Below, piece after piece: positions 1 through 10,006 of a DNA stretch of 64,000 nt (positions are counted from its first letter, which is position 1; every line of letters begins with the position of its first letter). The notes below the pieces were generated by a model, which saw only the letters and a list, made by a program, of their open reading frames with translations, did no database searches and was not told the origin of the DNA. Source of the DNA: Pseudomonas veronii (GTDB taxonomy: Bacteria > Pseudomonadota > Gammaproteobacteria > Pseudomonadales > Pseudomonadaceae). The position numbers were made by a program, and so were the translations under genes. The stretch spans positions 124,001-188,000 of the forward strand of contig NZ_JYLL01000007.1 in assembly GCF_001439695.1 (NCBI RefSeq), read 5' to 3'.

Positions 1-346
1 CACGGGCCACGCCTTCCATGACCGCTTCCGGATCGACGCCCGGCTGCTGGCGCAGGCGCGAGAACTCCTTGAAGCCGGCACGGAAGATCTGCTCGACGCC
101 CGAATCCGGGTCAGGGTTGCTACCGGCCTGGCGATACAGTTTGGACAGGTCGATACCCGACCAGAAGCGCTCTTCGAAGCTCTCCAGGGCACGTCGACCG
201 GCACGCAGCAGGTTGCTGCGCTGAAAAATCATGACCCAGGATGTAACCGATGCGGCTAACAGGATCAGCATCACCAGTTGAACCACAACACTGGCATTAC
301 TGACCAGGCTCCACATGGAGGAATGGTCGACGACGGTAGGTTCCAC
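1..346 (-). CDS. tolQ: TolQ, N-terminal part (cut by window edge)
   Basis: Only the first 115 or so codons are present because the gene runs off the left edge. TolQ is the ExbB/MotA-type inner-membrane subunit of the Tol-Pal proton-driven machine that constricts the outer membrane during division. Translation from a GTG (344-346) gives MEPTVVDHSSMW and then a hydrophobic first membrane helix at about residues 17-40, followed by a cytoplasmic stretch rich in Arg and Glu, as expected for TolQ. A GCAGGAG ribosome site lies in the last codons of ybgC, and the GTG begins one base after the ybgC stop, so the two are probably translationally coupled. The start agrees with the usual Pseudomonas TolQ N-terminus as I remember it. 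Confidence 0.93.
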   Translation of the reverse strand, partial: MEPTVVDHSSMWSLVSNASVVVQLVMLILLAASVTSWVMIFQRSNLLRAGRRALESFEERFWSGIDLSKLYRQAGSNPDPDSGVEQIFRAGFKEFSRLRQQPGVDPEAVMEGVAR

Positions 347-347
347 G

Positions 348-803
348 CTAAATCTCCTGCTTTGATTGTTTACCCGCGCCGCTCACGGCGGCAAAGGCCG
401 CACGTAGAGTTTCGGGAATGGCCCGAGGTTTCAAACTATTGGGGCGCACACACGCCACCAGGAACTGCCCCTCACAGAGCAGCGTTGCATCCGCAGCCCG
501 CCTGACCTGCTGTTTAAAGCGCAGGCTGACACGGTTCAATTCGATTACTTCAGCGCTGACCAGCAGCTCATCGTCCAATCGCGCCGGCGCGTAATAACGC
601 GCCTCGCTGGAATGCACGACAAACAACAGGTCCTCCCCTGCCAGCTGGGATTGGGCAAAGCCCAGCTCCCGTAGCCGCTCGGTTCGAGCCCGCTCCATGA
701 ACTTGAGGTAATTGACGTAATACACGATGCCGCCAGCATCGGTGTCCTCGTAATAAACGCGACAGCGATGTGCGAACGACTGATCCCCGTTTTGCGCGCG
801 CAT
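348..803 (-). CDS. ybgC: YbgC family acyl-CoA thioesterase
   Basis: Hotdog-fold acyl-CoA thioesterase of 151 residues, the usual length. The signature [21 protein letters not shown] near residues 18-38 carries the catalytic Asp, and the Arg/Glu-rich helix [11 protein letters not shown] follows. YbgC is the first gene of the tol-pal cluster in most gammaproteobacteria and is thought to act at the cytoplasmic membrane in phospholipid metabolism. Here it directly precedes tolQ with one base between stop and start. The ATG at 801-803 has a GAGGAG about 13-18 bases upstream, which is a long spacing, so a slightly different start cannot be excluded, although no better in-frame candidate is seen. 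Confidence 0.93.
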   Translation of the reverse strand: MRAQNGDQSFAHRCRVYYEDTDAGGIVYYVNYLKFMERARTERLRELGFAQSQLAGEDLLFVVHSSEARYYAPARLDDELLVSAEVIELNRVSLRFKQQVRRAADATLLCEGQFLVACVRPNSLKPRAIPETLRAAFAAVSGAGKQSKQEI

Positions 804-942
804 ACTCTAGTGCTTACTCCTCAGGTTGCCAATCCGGCTGGGCAACTGTTTTTTCATTCTATGAAACATTTCTAACGACTGAATGACGACGCCAGCCACT
901 AGGACAGCACAAACCTTGAATAAATCGACCCGAGTGACCTTT

Positions 943-2001
943 TTAATCGTCCACTGCATCGAGGAATTCGTCTAGCACGGGCATCTCGCCCAATCGTGAC
1001 GGAATGTTTAGCCCAAAGTGCAAATAGGCATGGCGGGTAACCACCCGGCCCCTTGGTGTACGCATGATGTAGCCCTGCTGGATCAGGTACGGCTCCAGCA
1101 CGTCCTCAATGGTATGGCGCTCTTCACTGATGGCCGCTGCCAGGCTGTCCACGCCCACCGGGCCACCGTCGAATTTCTCGATCATGGTCAACAGTAGCCG
1201 TCGATCCTGGTGATCGAAGCCGTGCTCATCCACGTCCAGCAGGTTCAACGCCAGGTCGGCCACGACCTTGGTGATATGGCCCTTGGCTCGCACTTCGGCA
1301 AAATCGCGCACGCGCCGCAGCAAGCGGTTGGCGATCCGTGGCGTGCCCCGCGCCCGCCGGGCGATTTCAAACGCGCCTTCGGGGTCCAGGGGCAAGCCGA
1401 GAATGCCGGCCGAACGGCTGACGATGGTCGCCAGGTCTGCGGTGCTATAGAACTCTAGACGTTGGACGATGCCGAAACGGTCTCGCAACGGGTTAGTCAG
1501 CATGCCCGCGCGCGTGGTCGCGCCCACCAGGGTGAACGGCGGCAGGTCGAGCTTGATCGAGCGGGCCGCGGGGCCTTCACCGATCATGATGTCGAGCTGG
1601 AAGTCTTCCATCGCCGGGTACAGCACTTCCTCGACGATGGGCGACAGGCGGTGGATTTCGTCGATGAACAGCACGTCGTGCGGTTCGAGGTTGGTCAGCA
1701 GCGCCGCGAGGTCGCCCGGACGCTCCAGCACCGGGCCGGAGGTGGACTTGATCGACACCCCCATTTCCTGGGCGATGATGTTGGCCAGGGTGGTTTTACC
1801 CAACCCCGGCGGGCCGAAGATCAAGGTGTGGTCCAAGGATTCACTGCGCCCACGCGCAGCCTGGATGAACAACTCCATCTGCTCGCGCACGGTGGGCTGG
1901 CCGATGTAGTCGGCCAGGCTCAGGGGGCGGATGGCGCGGTCCTGGACTTCTTCACGGTCACGGGGGCCGGTGGCCGCGATCAGACGATCAGCTTCAATCA
2001 C
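943..2001 (-). CDS. ruvB: Holliday junction branch migration helicase RuvB
   Basis: RuvB is the AAA+ hexameric motor that drives branch migration of Holliday junctions with RuvA. The 352-residue length is typical. Visible motifs are Walker [11 protein letters not shown] (about residue 63), Walker [10 protein letters not shown] (about 112), sensor GATTRAGML and the arginine-finger region [10 protein letters not shown]; the winged-helix C-terminus ends in [11 protein letters not shown]. The start is GTG (1999-2001), abutting the TAA of ruvA as TAAGTG, so it is coupled to the upstream gene. It forms a ruvC-ruvA-ruvB run on the minus strand. Confidence 0.97.
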   Translation of the reverse strand: MIEADRLIAATGPRDREEVQDRAIRPLSLADYIGQPTVREQMELFIQAARGRSESLDHTLIFGPPGLGKTTLANIIAQEMGVSIKSTSGPVLERPGDLAALLTNLEPHDVLFIDEIHRLSPIVEEVLYPAMEDFQLDIMIGEGPAARSIKLDLPPFTLVGATTRAGMLTNPLRDRFGIVQRLEFYSTADLATIVSRSAGILGLPLDPEGAFEIARRARGTPRIANRLLRRVRDFAEVRAKGHITKVVADLALNLLDVDEHGFDHQDRRLLLTMIEKFDGGPVGVDSLAAAISEERHTIEDVLEPYLIQQGYIMRTPRGRVVTRHAYLHFGLNIPSRLGEMPVLDEFLDAVDD

Positions 2002-2613
2002 TTAAATCATTCCCTTCAGGGCTCGGCGGATCATGTCTTCGCTGCTCAGGTTCTTGTCCTTGATGGCCGACACCGCTTTACTGGCTTCCTGCGGCTTGTA
2101 GCCCAGGGAAATCAGCGCGCTGACCGCATCGCTTTCGGCACTGGCCACCTGGGCCGCCGGCTGGTTCGGCTGGTTCGGCACCAGGGCGAACATGCTCGGC
2201 ACGACTTCCCAGGCTTTGAAACGGTCCTTGAGCTCCACCAGCAGGCGTTCGGCGGTTTTCTTGCCGACCCCCGGCACCTTGGTCAGCGCCGAGGTGTCCT
2301 GGGCCGACACCGCGCGTACCAGTTCATCCACTTCCAGGCTCGACATCAGCGCCAGGGCCAGTTTCGGCCCTACGCCATTGAGGCGAATCAATTCGCGGAA
2401 GAAGTCCCGGTCACGCTTGCCAATGAAGCCATAGAGCAGTTGCGCATCTTCGCGCACCACAAGGTGAGTATGCAGGGTCAATGGCTCGCCAACCGACGGA
2501 AGGCGATACAGGGTGGTCATGGGCACTTCCAGCTCATACCCCAGCCCGTTGACATCCAGAATCAGGTGCGGCGGCTGTTTCTCAGCCAGGGTGCCGCGCA
2601 AGCGTCCAATCAC
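2002..2613 (-). CDS. ruvA: Holliday junction DNA-binding protein RuvA
   Basis: RuvA tetramers hold the four-way junction in a square-planar form and recruit RuvB. The 203-residue protein begins MIGRLRGTL with the N-terminal OB fold, then two helix-hairpin-helix elements ([15 protein letters not shown] and [13 protein letters not shown], about residues 78-125), a Gln/Asn/Pro-rich linker (NQPNQPAAQ) and the C-terminal RuvB-binding helix bundle ([16 protein letters not shown]). The start is a GTG at 2611-2613 with AAGGA about nine bases upstream. It sits between ruvC and ruvB. Confidence 0.97.
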   Translation of the reverse strand: MIGRLRGTLAEKQPPHLILDVNGLGYELEVPMTTLYRLPSVGEPLTLHTHLVVREDAQLLYGFIGKRDRDFFRELIRLNGVGPKLALALMSSLEVDELVRAVSAQDTSALTKVPGVGKKTAERLLVELKDRFKAWEVVPSMFALVPNQPNQPAAQVASAESDAVSALISLGYKPQEASKAVSAIKDKNLSSEDMIRRALKGMI

Positions 2614-2681
2614 GGTTCAGATCCTTAAAGCTTGGGGGTCAGATCGAGGCCTGACCGCAAATAACGATTGCGCCGATGCTA

Positions 2682-3206
2682 TCAGAGACGCAGCCGCCCG
2701 CCACGACTACGTGCCGCCCCCAGGCCGTGAGGCAGCAGGCTGGAACGGGTATGCGCGTGGCAAATGGCGATGGCCAGGGCGTCGGAGGCGTCGATCTGCG
2801 GCTTGGAGGTGAGTTTGAGCATGTGCATGACCATCATCTGCACCTGCTCTTTATTGGCCGCGCCGGTGCCGACCACGGCCTGCTTGACCTGGGTGGCGGT
2901 GTACTCGGCGATTTCCATGGCCTCCTCGGCACCGGCGACGATGGCGGCGCCACGGGCCTGGCCGAGCTTGAGAGCCGAGTCGGCGTTTTTGGCCATGAAC
3001 ACCTTTTCGATCCCCATGGTCACCGGCTTGTAGGTCTGGATCACTTCACGCACGCCGCGATAGACGATCTGCAGGCGCTCGGCCAACTCGCCCGCACCGG
3101 TGCGGATGCAGCCCGAGGCGACATACACGCAGCCGCGCGGGGTGTGTTGCACCACACCAAAACCGGTGATGCGCGAACCGGGGTCGATACCTAGAATTAA
3201 AGTCAT
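2682..3206 (-). CDS. ruvC: Crossover junction endodeoxyribonuclease RuvC
   Basis: RuvC resolves Holliday junctions by paired nicks, completing the RuvABC pathway with its two downstream neighbours. The RNase H-like fold shows [14 protein letters not shown] with the first catalytic Asp, [23 protein letters not shown] with the catalytic Glu, and the C-terminal [14 protein letters not shown] acidic cluster. I chose the ATG at 3204-3206, giving 174 residues and the canonical [10 protein letters not shown] start; an in-frame ATG eight codons upstream has no ribosome site and would add a non-conserved extension. The C-terminal tail is Arg/Gly-rich. Confidence 0.95.
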   Translation of the reverse strand: MTLILGIDPGSRITGFGVVQHTPRGCVYVASGCIRTGAGELAERLQIVYRGVREVIQTYKPVTMGIEKVFMAKNADSALKLGQARGAAIVAGAEEAMEIAEYTATQVKQAVVGTGAANKEQVQMMVMHMLKLTSKPQIDASDALAIAICHAHTRSSLLPHGLGAARSRGGRLRL

Positions 3207-3253
3207 AACGCCTGCAGGTCGGGTAAACACAATTTTTGATACAGGTAAAATCC

Positions 3254-3347
3254 AATGTGGGAGGGGGCTTGCTCCCGATTACGGTGGTTCAGTCGATTCA
3301 TAAATGACTGACACACCGTAATCGGGAGCAAGCCCCCTCTCACATTT
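3254..3347. repeat. REPIN-type inverted repeat (GTGGGAGGGGGCTTGCTCCCGAT family)
   Basis: Two arms of about 32 bases face each other: AATGTGGGAGGGGGCTTG.. from 3254 and its near-perfect complement ending ..CCCTCTCACATT at 3347, with roughly 30 bases between that contain a second short palindrome (CAGTC...GACTG). This is the doublet organisation of REP sequences called REPINs in fluorescent pseudomonads, which are mobilised by RAYT transposases encoded elsewhere. It lies between the divergently oriented flank of ruvC and the end of yebC. Confidence 0.85.
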
Positions 3348-3363
3348 AGATCCACATCGTCCG

Positions 3364-4110
3364 TCAGCCTAGCTGCTCGGCGACCGACTCTGGAATGTCA
3401 GCATTCGAGTAGACGTTCTGCACGTCATCCAGGTCCTCGAGCATATCCAGCATCTTCAGCACTTTCTGCGCGCCGTCCAGGTCCAGTTCGGCGCTGGTGG
3501 TCGGCAGCATCACGATTTCTGCGTCGGTGCCTTTGAAACCAGCGGTTTCCAACGCGTTACGCACCGCATAGAACCCGGCGAACGAGGTGAACACATCGAT
3601 CGAGCCGTCTTCATTGGTCACCACGTCGTCGGCATCCGCTTCCATCGCGGCTTCCATCAACGCGTCTTCATCCACGCCCGGCGCGAAGGAAATCTGGCCC
3701 TTGCGCTCGAACAGGTAGGCCACCGAGCCGTCCGTGCCGAGGTTGCCACCGCACTTGCTGAACGCATGACGCACCGCCGCGGCAGTACGGTTGCGGTTAT
3801 CGGTCATGCACTCGACCATCACCGCCACGCCGCCCGGGCCGTAGCCTTCGTAGGTCAGCTCGACCATGTCGTCGGTATCGGCCGCACCGGCGCCACGGGC
3901 CACGGCGCGGTCGATGATGTCGCGACTCATGTTGGCGCCGAGGGCCTTGTCCAGCGCCAGGCGCAGACGCGGGTTGGAGCCTGGGTCACCGCCGCCCTGG
4001 CGGGCGGCGACGGTCAGTTCGCGAATCCACTTGGTGAAGATCTTGCCTTTCTTGGCATCCTGACGCTCTTTGCGGTGCTTGATGTTCGCCCACTTGGAAT
4101 GGCCAGCCAT
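3364..4110 (-). CDS. yebC: YebC/PmpR family DNA-binding transcriptional regulator
   Basis: Member of the YebC/TACO1 family, here 248 residues. The signature start [23 protein letters not shown], the [23 protein letters not shown] segment and the acidic C-terminus ([26 protein letters not shown]) are diagnostic. The P. aeruginosa homologue at this position, PmpR, represses the PQS quorum-sensing regulator; other family members have been linked to ribosome function at proline stretches, so either role is possible. I placed the start at the ATG 4108-4110, since the 19-codon upstream extension is not conserved. Confidence 0.93.
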   Translation of the reverse strand: MAGHSKWANIKHRKERQDAKKGKIFTKWIRELTVAARQGGGDPGSNPRLRLALDKALGANMSRDIIDRAVARGAGAADTDDMVELTYEGYGPGGVAVMVECMTDNRNRTAAAVRHAFSKCGGNLGTDGSVAYLFERKGQISFAPGVDEDALMEAAMEADADDVVTNEDGSIDVFTSFAGFYAVRNALETAGFKGTDAEIVMLPTTSAELDLDGAQKVLKMLDMLEDLDDVQNVYSNADIPESVAEQLG

Positions 4111-4179
4111 AACACAACTCCGAAATTCTCTAGAAACCTTATCAACCCCGCCCCAGGCGGGATACAACCCTTGTAACGC

Positions 4180-4206
4180 AAAGGCGCATCCGAAGATGCG
4201 CCTTTT
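4180..4206 (-). terminator. Hairpin terminator downstream of aspS
   Basis: A perfect stem AAAGGCGCATC / GATGCGCCTTT closes a TTCG tetraloop when read on the minus strand, between the aspS stop and yebC. The U-run is short (TTT), so termination may be partial and some aspS transcripts may read into yebC. Confidence 0.65.
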
Positions 4207-4245
4207 TGACTGCGTAAAACCTTATCGCGCTTTCACGCAGCGGCC

Positions 4246-6021
<1,776 letters not shown>

Positions 6022-6130
6022 GGTAGTGGTTTCACTTCTCGTAATTCGAAATTCGGTGGCAGGCTTGGCCTCAGTCACCGTACATAAGTCAGGGGACGGA
6101 TAATGCAGGAGCCTGCGCGTAGAGTTCAAC

Positions 6131-6352
6131 TCAGTCTGCTTTGTCGCCGCCCGCCAGATTCTTCTTCGAGCCGGTCTTGAAGTCGGTCTCGTACCAGCCG
6201 CTGCCGCTCAGGCGGAAGCCCGGCATGGACAACATCTTTTTAAGCTCAGGCGCCTTGCAAGCTGGGCAATCGACCAGCGGCGCGTCGCTGATCTTCTGGA
6301 TGGCTTCCAACTGATGACCACAGGAAGCGCATTGATAGTCGTACATGGGCAT
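6131..6352 (-). CDS. FmdB-family zinc ribbon protein
   Basis: Small protein of 73 residues. It starts [16 protein letters not shown] and has a second CPAC knuckle, so two CxxC pairs form a predicted zinc ribbon over residues 8-36. The remainder ([17 protein letters not shown]) matches the conserved C-terminal part of the FmdB/CxxC_CXXC_SSSS family, whose exact role is unknown despite the regulatory name. It lies about 110 bases upstream of aspS on the same strand, a linkage I recall as conserved in Pseudomonas, so it is probably co-transcribed with aspS. Confidence 0.88.
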   Translation of the reverse strand: MPMYDYQCASCGHQLEAIQKISDAPLVDCPACKAPELKKMLSMPGFRLSGSGWYETDFKTGSKKNLAGGDKAD

Positions 6353-6534
6353 GGAGATGTCTCGGCGATCAGATCGTTACTGTGCCGCGCCGGCCTCCGG
6401 ATAGAGGCCACTGCGCAGAAAGCGCCTGCAGCGGCAAAGCGCGGGATTATATCTGGTAAATCGAGGCAGCGCAGCCGGCTTTCTGCCCGAGGCCCGGCCC
6501 GCCTGAACGCCGGGCCAGCCCCGGAACCCCCGGA

Positions 6535-6876
6535 TTACTCGGGATTGGACAGGCAAGCGCGGCCTTTCAATACGTGAACCACGCAGACCACCCTGACCAG
6601 CCCGCTGAAGTTCTTCACGCCGCCATAGCGCAAATGCACTTCCCGATCGACATAAGACAACAGCGCACTGACTGAACAGGCATTGAGCCTGGCTATTTCC
6701 GTGAGGATATTCCAGTAGATCTGTTCCAGCCGCAGGCAAGTGGAAAACCCATTGAGCCTTACCGATCGGGACAACGGCCGCGCCAGCCCCATATCGAACC
6801 CTTTGACAAAGGGGTCGACGTTTATCTTATGAAAACCACAGGTCTCCATCACTCTACTACCCACTCCACGCGACAT
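6535..6876 (-). CDS. Ribbon-helix-helix domain protein
   Basis: Predicted 113-residue protein. Its core, RSVRLNGFSTCLRLEQIYW followed by a helical segment and SVSALLSYVDREV, resembles the compact ribbon-helix-helix (RHH_4-like) DNA-binding domain found in many proteobacterial proteins. A Cys/Val-rich tail LVRVVCVVHVLKG follows. No partner gene is adjacent, so a target cannot be proposed. I chose the ATG at 6874-6876, with GGAG about ten bases upstream; an internal ATG at 6847-6849 would remove nine residues. The longer reading frame extending to 7020 adds unconserved, Ser/Pro-rich sequence and was not used. Confidence 0.72.
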   Translation of the reverse strand: MSRGVGSRVMETCGFHKINVDPFVKGFDMGLARPLSRSVRLNGFSTCLRLEQIYWNILTEIARLNACSVSALLSYVDREVHLRYGGVKNFSGLVRVVCVVHVLKGRACLSNPE

Positions 6877-7056
6877 ACACCTGACACTCCATTGCCAAAC
6901 AGCAGTCCATGGGCTTCTCCCATTGGACAGTGGGCCTATCAAACAGCAGGACGACGGGGGGTAGCCAGAAGACGGGGAGTTGATAGTCGTAGGACAACGC
7001 CAGGAAGCACGGAGAAACAAGCGAGCGGCGCCAGGGCCGCCGCCCGAGGTCGGTGT

Positions 7057-7530
7057 TTACTTGTTTTCGAGTAGGGAACGCAGCATCCACGCAGTTTTTT
7101 CGTGAACTTGCATACGCTGGGTCAACAGGTCGGCCGTCGGTTCATCGCTGACCTTATCGAGCAGCGGAAAAATACCGCGCGCGGTACGCGTAACCGCCTC
7201 CTGGCCCGCCACCAGTTGCTTGATCATCTCTTCAGCGCTGGGCACGCCCTCTTCTTCCTTGATCGAAGAAAGACGCGCATAGATCGAATAGGCACCCGGC
7301 GCCGGGAAGCCCAGGGCACGAATGCGCTCGGCAATCAGGTCCACCGCCAGCGCCAGCTCGTTGTACTGCTCTTCGAACATCAAGTGCAGCGTGCGGAACA
7401 TGGGGCCCGTGACGTTCCAGTGGAAATTGTGGGTCTTCAGGTACAGTACATAGGTATCGGAAAGCAGACGCGAAAGCCCGTCGACGATGGATTTGCGATC
7501 TTCTTCACTGATACCGATATCGATTGCCAT
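7057..7530 (-). CDS. Dps-family DNA starvation/ferritin-like protein
   Basis: Ferritin-like dodecameric protein of 157 residues. The family signature is clear: [19 protein letters not shown] with the ferroxidase His residues, then [23 protein letters not shown] with the carboxylate ligands, and a C-terminal helix [20 protein letters not shown]. Dps proteins oxidise and store iron with hydrogen peroxide and protect DNA. The N-terminus lacks a Lys-rich tail, so direct DNA coating is less certain. I set the start at the ATG 7528-7530, which has AAGGGGA eight bases upstream; a start ten codons earlier lacks this. Confidence 0.92.
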   Translation of the reverse strand: MAIDIGISEEDRKSIVDGLSRLLSDTYVLYLKTHNFHWNVTGPMFRTLHLMFEEQYNELALAVDLIAERIRALGFPAPGAYSIYARLSSIKEEEGVPSAEEMIKQLVAGQEAVTRTARGIFPLLDKVSDEPTADLLTQRMQVHEKTAWMLRSLLENK

Positions 7531-7957
7531 GTTTATCCCCTTCAATTGAACAGCATTCATTGATCAGGTGCCGGATCACTCTAGCAAGAGTACCCACTGT
7601 GTGCAGCCCGACGCACCGAGGCGACGTGCGGCAAATCGCCCTGCGCGGCCTCGCTGGCCCGCGACGGTAAAGGCTTTAGGCGCGACAGAAAATTTCCCCG
7701 ACAGCAGGCAAAACGCCTGCAACTGTCTAGGACAAGCGTTTGACGCAGAAATGCCCTGCCCCTTGCAACGCCCGGAAATGCTTGATTTGAGTAGGCACAG
7801 CCTTTGCTGTTAAATAGGCAGCGTGTCGCTGCCGTTATTTTCTTCGGCCAGCGCATAGGCTGATACCCGCGCACGTGCCCAACGCCTCCCATTGTTCAGA
7901 AGCGAACCGTGCCAGTCAGCTCTTCCTTGTGATCCGTCTTAACGTGAGTTAATCAAA
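7531..7957. other. Intergenic region between the Dps-like and cold-shock fusion genes
   Basis: These 427 bases separate two divergently transcribed genes. I see no convincing reading frame, RNA gene or terminator. The right part, close to the membrane/cold-shock gene, is a plausible promoter and 5' leader. Both genes would be driven from this region. Confidence 0.5.
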
Positions 7958-8560
7958 ATGTTGAAAATCGTCCACCTGCTAACGGGCGTTGCAGCTTTGC
8001 TGCTGTCCTTTATCCCGAGCCTGCAGCCTGAAAGCCTGCCCTACCTGCAACAACATGACGCTCTGTACCTGGCCTTGTTCGGCCTTCTTAACCTGACGCT
8101 GGCGCCAGTGATCCCTTACTGGAACAAAGGCACGCGTCATCAACTGCAAAACCTGGTCAGCGCGCTGCTGGTGCTGACTGTTGTCGTACAAACCCTCACC
8201 CTCCTGGCACCCATGCCTGAAGTCGGCGGCCACCCGGCCATCCTGCTCAGCCTGGTGATTGCGCTGGTCGCCATCGTTCTTCACCTGGCCATCAGCTTCT
8301 ACCGTTCGTCCCCTGCGGCCGCGTCGCAAAACTACGACATGACCAATCGGGATACCGGGACCGTCAAGTGGTTCAACACGTCCAAGGGCTTCGGCTTTAT
8401 TTCCCGCGATTCGGGCGACGATATCTTCGTCCACTTCCGGGCCATCCGTGGCGAAGGCCATCGCGTCCTGGTCGAAGGCCAGCGTGTGGAATTCTCCGTC
8501 ATGAACCGCGACAAAGGCCTGCAAGCCGAAGATGTGATCGCCGCGTTGCCGCGTCGCTGA
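7958..8560 (+). CDS. Membrane protein with C-terminal cold-shock domain
   Basis: A 200-residue fusion. Residues 1-118 contain four hydrophobic segments (about 4-22, 36-54, 64-82, 93-114) of an otherwise unrecognised membrane module. Residues 133-198 form a complete cold-shock domain: [20 protein letters not shown] with RNP1 (KGFGFI), then DIFVHF (RNP2) and a final EDVIAALP. The domain should bind single-stranded nucleic acid, presumably at the cytoplasmic face since it follows an even number of helices. I recall a similar gene at the same place in P. aeruginosa annotated as a probable cold-shock protein. The function of tethering the domain is unknown. Confidence 0.88.
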   Translation: MLKIVHLLTGVAALLLSFIPSLQPESLPYLQQHDALYLALFGLLNLTLAPVIPYWNKGTRHQLQNLVSALLVLTVVVQTLTLLAPMPEVGGHPAILLSLVIALVAIVLHLAISFYRSSPAAASQNYDMTNRDTGTVKWFNTSKGFGFISRDSGDDIFVHFRAIRGEGHRVLVEGQRVEFSVMNRDKGLQAEDVIAALPRR

Positions 8561-8573
8561 TTCCAAGCCAGGC

Positions 8574-8616
8574 AAAAAAAACCGCGATCCGGCACAAGCT
8601 GGATCGCGGTTTTTTA
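8574..8616. terminator. Bidirectional intrinsic terminator
   Basis: The stem AACCGCGATCC / GGATCGCGGTT (8580-8611) is flanked by an A-run on the left and a T-run on the right. It can terminate the cold-shock fusion gene on the plus strand and slyX on the minus strand. Confidence 0.88.
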
Positions 8617-8627
8617 TTGCGCGGCTA

Positions 8628-8834
8628 TTAATAGTGAGGCGGCGGCGCTTCTTCTTCGGACGACTCGAACTGGCCGCCCATTTCTTCCTGGCGCTTGAGC
8701 AGCGCGGTCATCTGCAGCTGCAGGCGTTCGACCGCCCGCTGCTGGGTGACCAGGATGTCGTTGAGGGTTTCGATGGTGTCGTCCTGAAAGGCCAGGCGGC
8801 TTTCCAGGTCGGTCACGCGGTCTTGCAGATCCAT
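8628..8834 (-). CDS. slyX: SlyX family protein
   Basis: Small coiled-coil protein of 68 residues: [32 protein letters not shown] is a heptad-rich helix, followed by an acidic, Pro-ending tail (EEEAPPPHY) that is characteristic of SlyX. The function of SlyX is not established; mutants were first noted near slyD in E. coli. It lies three bases downstream of the HIT-family gene and is probably co-transcribed with it. Confidence 0.9.
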   Translation of the reverse strand: MDLQDRVTDLESRLAFQDDTIETLNDILVTQQRAVERLQLQMTALLKRQEEMGGQFESSEEEAPPPHY

Positions 8835-8837
8835 GGT

Positions 8838-9263
8838 TCAGTCCTGGCTAAAGATGAAGTCGGCAGGTGACAGCTCGCGCAACCGCGCACGGATCGCTGC
8901 CACCTGTTCTTCAGTATACGGCCGGGCCGGATGCTTGCCCCAGACCGGCGCAGGCCAGGCCATGTCATCGCGCTTGCGCACGATCACATGCACATGCAAC
9001 TGGCTGACAACGTTCCCCAGCGCGCCGATGTTCATCTTGTCGGCGCCGAAACCTTCACTCAGCAATTGCGCAAGGGTTGTCGTTTCATTCCACAGTTTTT
9101 GTTGATCTATGACAGACAATTGAAAAACTTCGCTGATACCGTTTATGCGCGGTACCAGAATAAACCAAGGGTAATTCGAGTCATTGGACAGCAGCAGGCG
9201 GCACAACGGGAAGTCCCCGATGGTCAGTGTGTCTTGTTGCAGGCGTTGATCTAAGGCGAACAC
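8838..9263 (-). CDS. HIT domain-containing protein
   Basis: Histidine-triad nucleotide-binding family protein of about 141 residues. The triad is seen as QLHVHVIVRKRDD near residues 94-106 (pattern HxHxx), and PWFILVPR near residue 30 is the conserved first strand. HIT proteins hydrolyse or transfer nucleotides; the substrate here is unknown. I chose the GTG at 9261-9263, which has GGAG eight bases upstream and gives MFALDQRL; a GTG three codons earlier directly abuts the same GGAG and is too close to be used. Confidence 0.88.
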   Translation of the reverse strand: MFALDQRLQQDTLTIGDFPLCRLLLSNDSNYPWFILVPRINGISEVFQLSVIDQQKLWNETTTLAQLLSEGFGADKMNIGALGNVVSQLHVHVIVRKRDDMAWPAPVWGKHPARPYTEEQVAAIRARLRELSPADFIFSQD

Positions 9264-10006
9264 CGCGGGCACTCCGTTCGGCAGGTCAGATTCTGGCGCC
9301 CAGCATACCTTCGAACGCCGGCGGCTTCACTTCGAATACAGACGCCAACGCGCATCCCGATAAAAAACCTGCCCCTTTTCGAGGCAGGCGAATAATTGAG
9401 CTACGCTGAATCGGGACTCATCGGAGTGCACCAAAATGACCCACTTGTGCTTCAAAGAGATCCGCCAAGTACCCACCCATGAGGGTGAACCGGTAACGTT
9501 TCGCGCAGGTACAGGATTCATGCACCACCGAATCAATGGAATGCATGGCCGTCAAGGACAAACTGAACGGCTTGAGAGGCCCGTGTTTATGCGGTTTTTA
9601 CACCGCAGTGAGGCTTTTCACGAAAAAATGACATTCAGTTACCGGTTTGGGCGCGCTTGTTGCATTCACACCCACATCGTCGGCAACGGCACCCTTCGGG
9701 AAGCGGGTGTTTCGCGATAAGAACACTAGCGAGTCAATGCGTATCAAGGATGCATTCAAACTTAGAAAAGGGTTGGAAAACAGCATTGAAGTTGTCAGTT
9801 CGGTAACATTCGGACTGTGAATTTGCGACATGGACCTAGCAATTCACGACAGCCTCGTAAAGAAGCTGAAAGGAAAGATGGGTAAGTATCGTCATTAGAG
9901 TCAGCGTGATATAACTTTACGCGGACACAAAAAAAGAAAGAGCCGCCCAGATAAAAATACAGGTGGGACGGCAGTACTCTTCCTAAAACCAAAGGAGCAA
10001 ATCACG
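9264..10006. other. Long intergenic region upstream of the OprD-type porin
   Basis: About 740 bases without a supported protein-coding gene. Base composition is less GC-rich than in the neighbours. It holds one strong minus-strand terminator (9362-9389) and the leader of the downstream porin. In that leader, 9943-9977 has an imperfect hairpin (GCCGCCCA..TGGGACGGC) shortly before an AAGGAG ribosome site. A plus-strand frame at 9436-9720 has a GGAG-like site but an unconvincing composition. The region may encode a small RNA. Confidence 0.5.
9362..9389 (-). terminator. Orphan intrinsic terminator on the minus strand
   Basis: Read on the minus strand, CCTGCCTC-GAAAA-GGGGCAGG forms an eight-base-pair stem directly followed by six T residues. 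It lies upstream of the HIT gene and downstream of no annotated minus-strand gene, so it implies a transcript starting somewhere between 9390 and about 9990. Confidence 0.75.

Noticed and set aside
6377..6739. A 120-codon minus-strand frame between the FmdB and RHH genes
   Set aside because: It overlaps the RHH gene in another frame and has no ribosome site or recognisable content.
9436..9720. A 94-codon plus-strand frame in the gap before the porin, with a GGAG about nine bases before its ATG
   Set aside because: Composition (His, Arg, Met and Cys-rich) is unlike the genes around it and no domain is visible. It is retained only as a weak possibility; the region looks non-coding.
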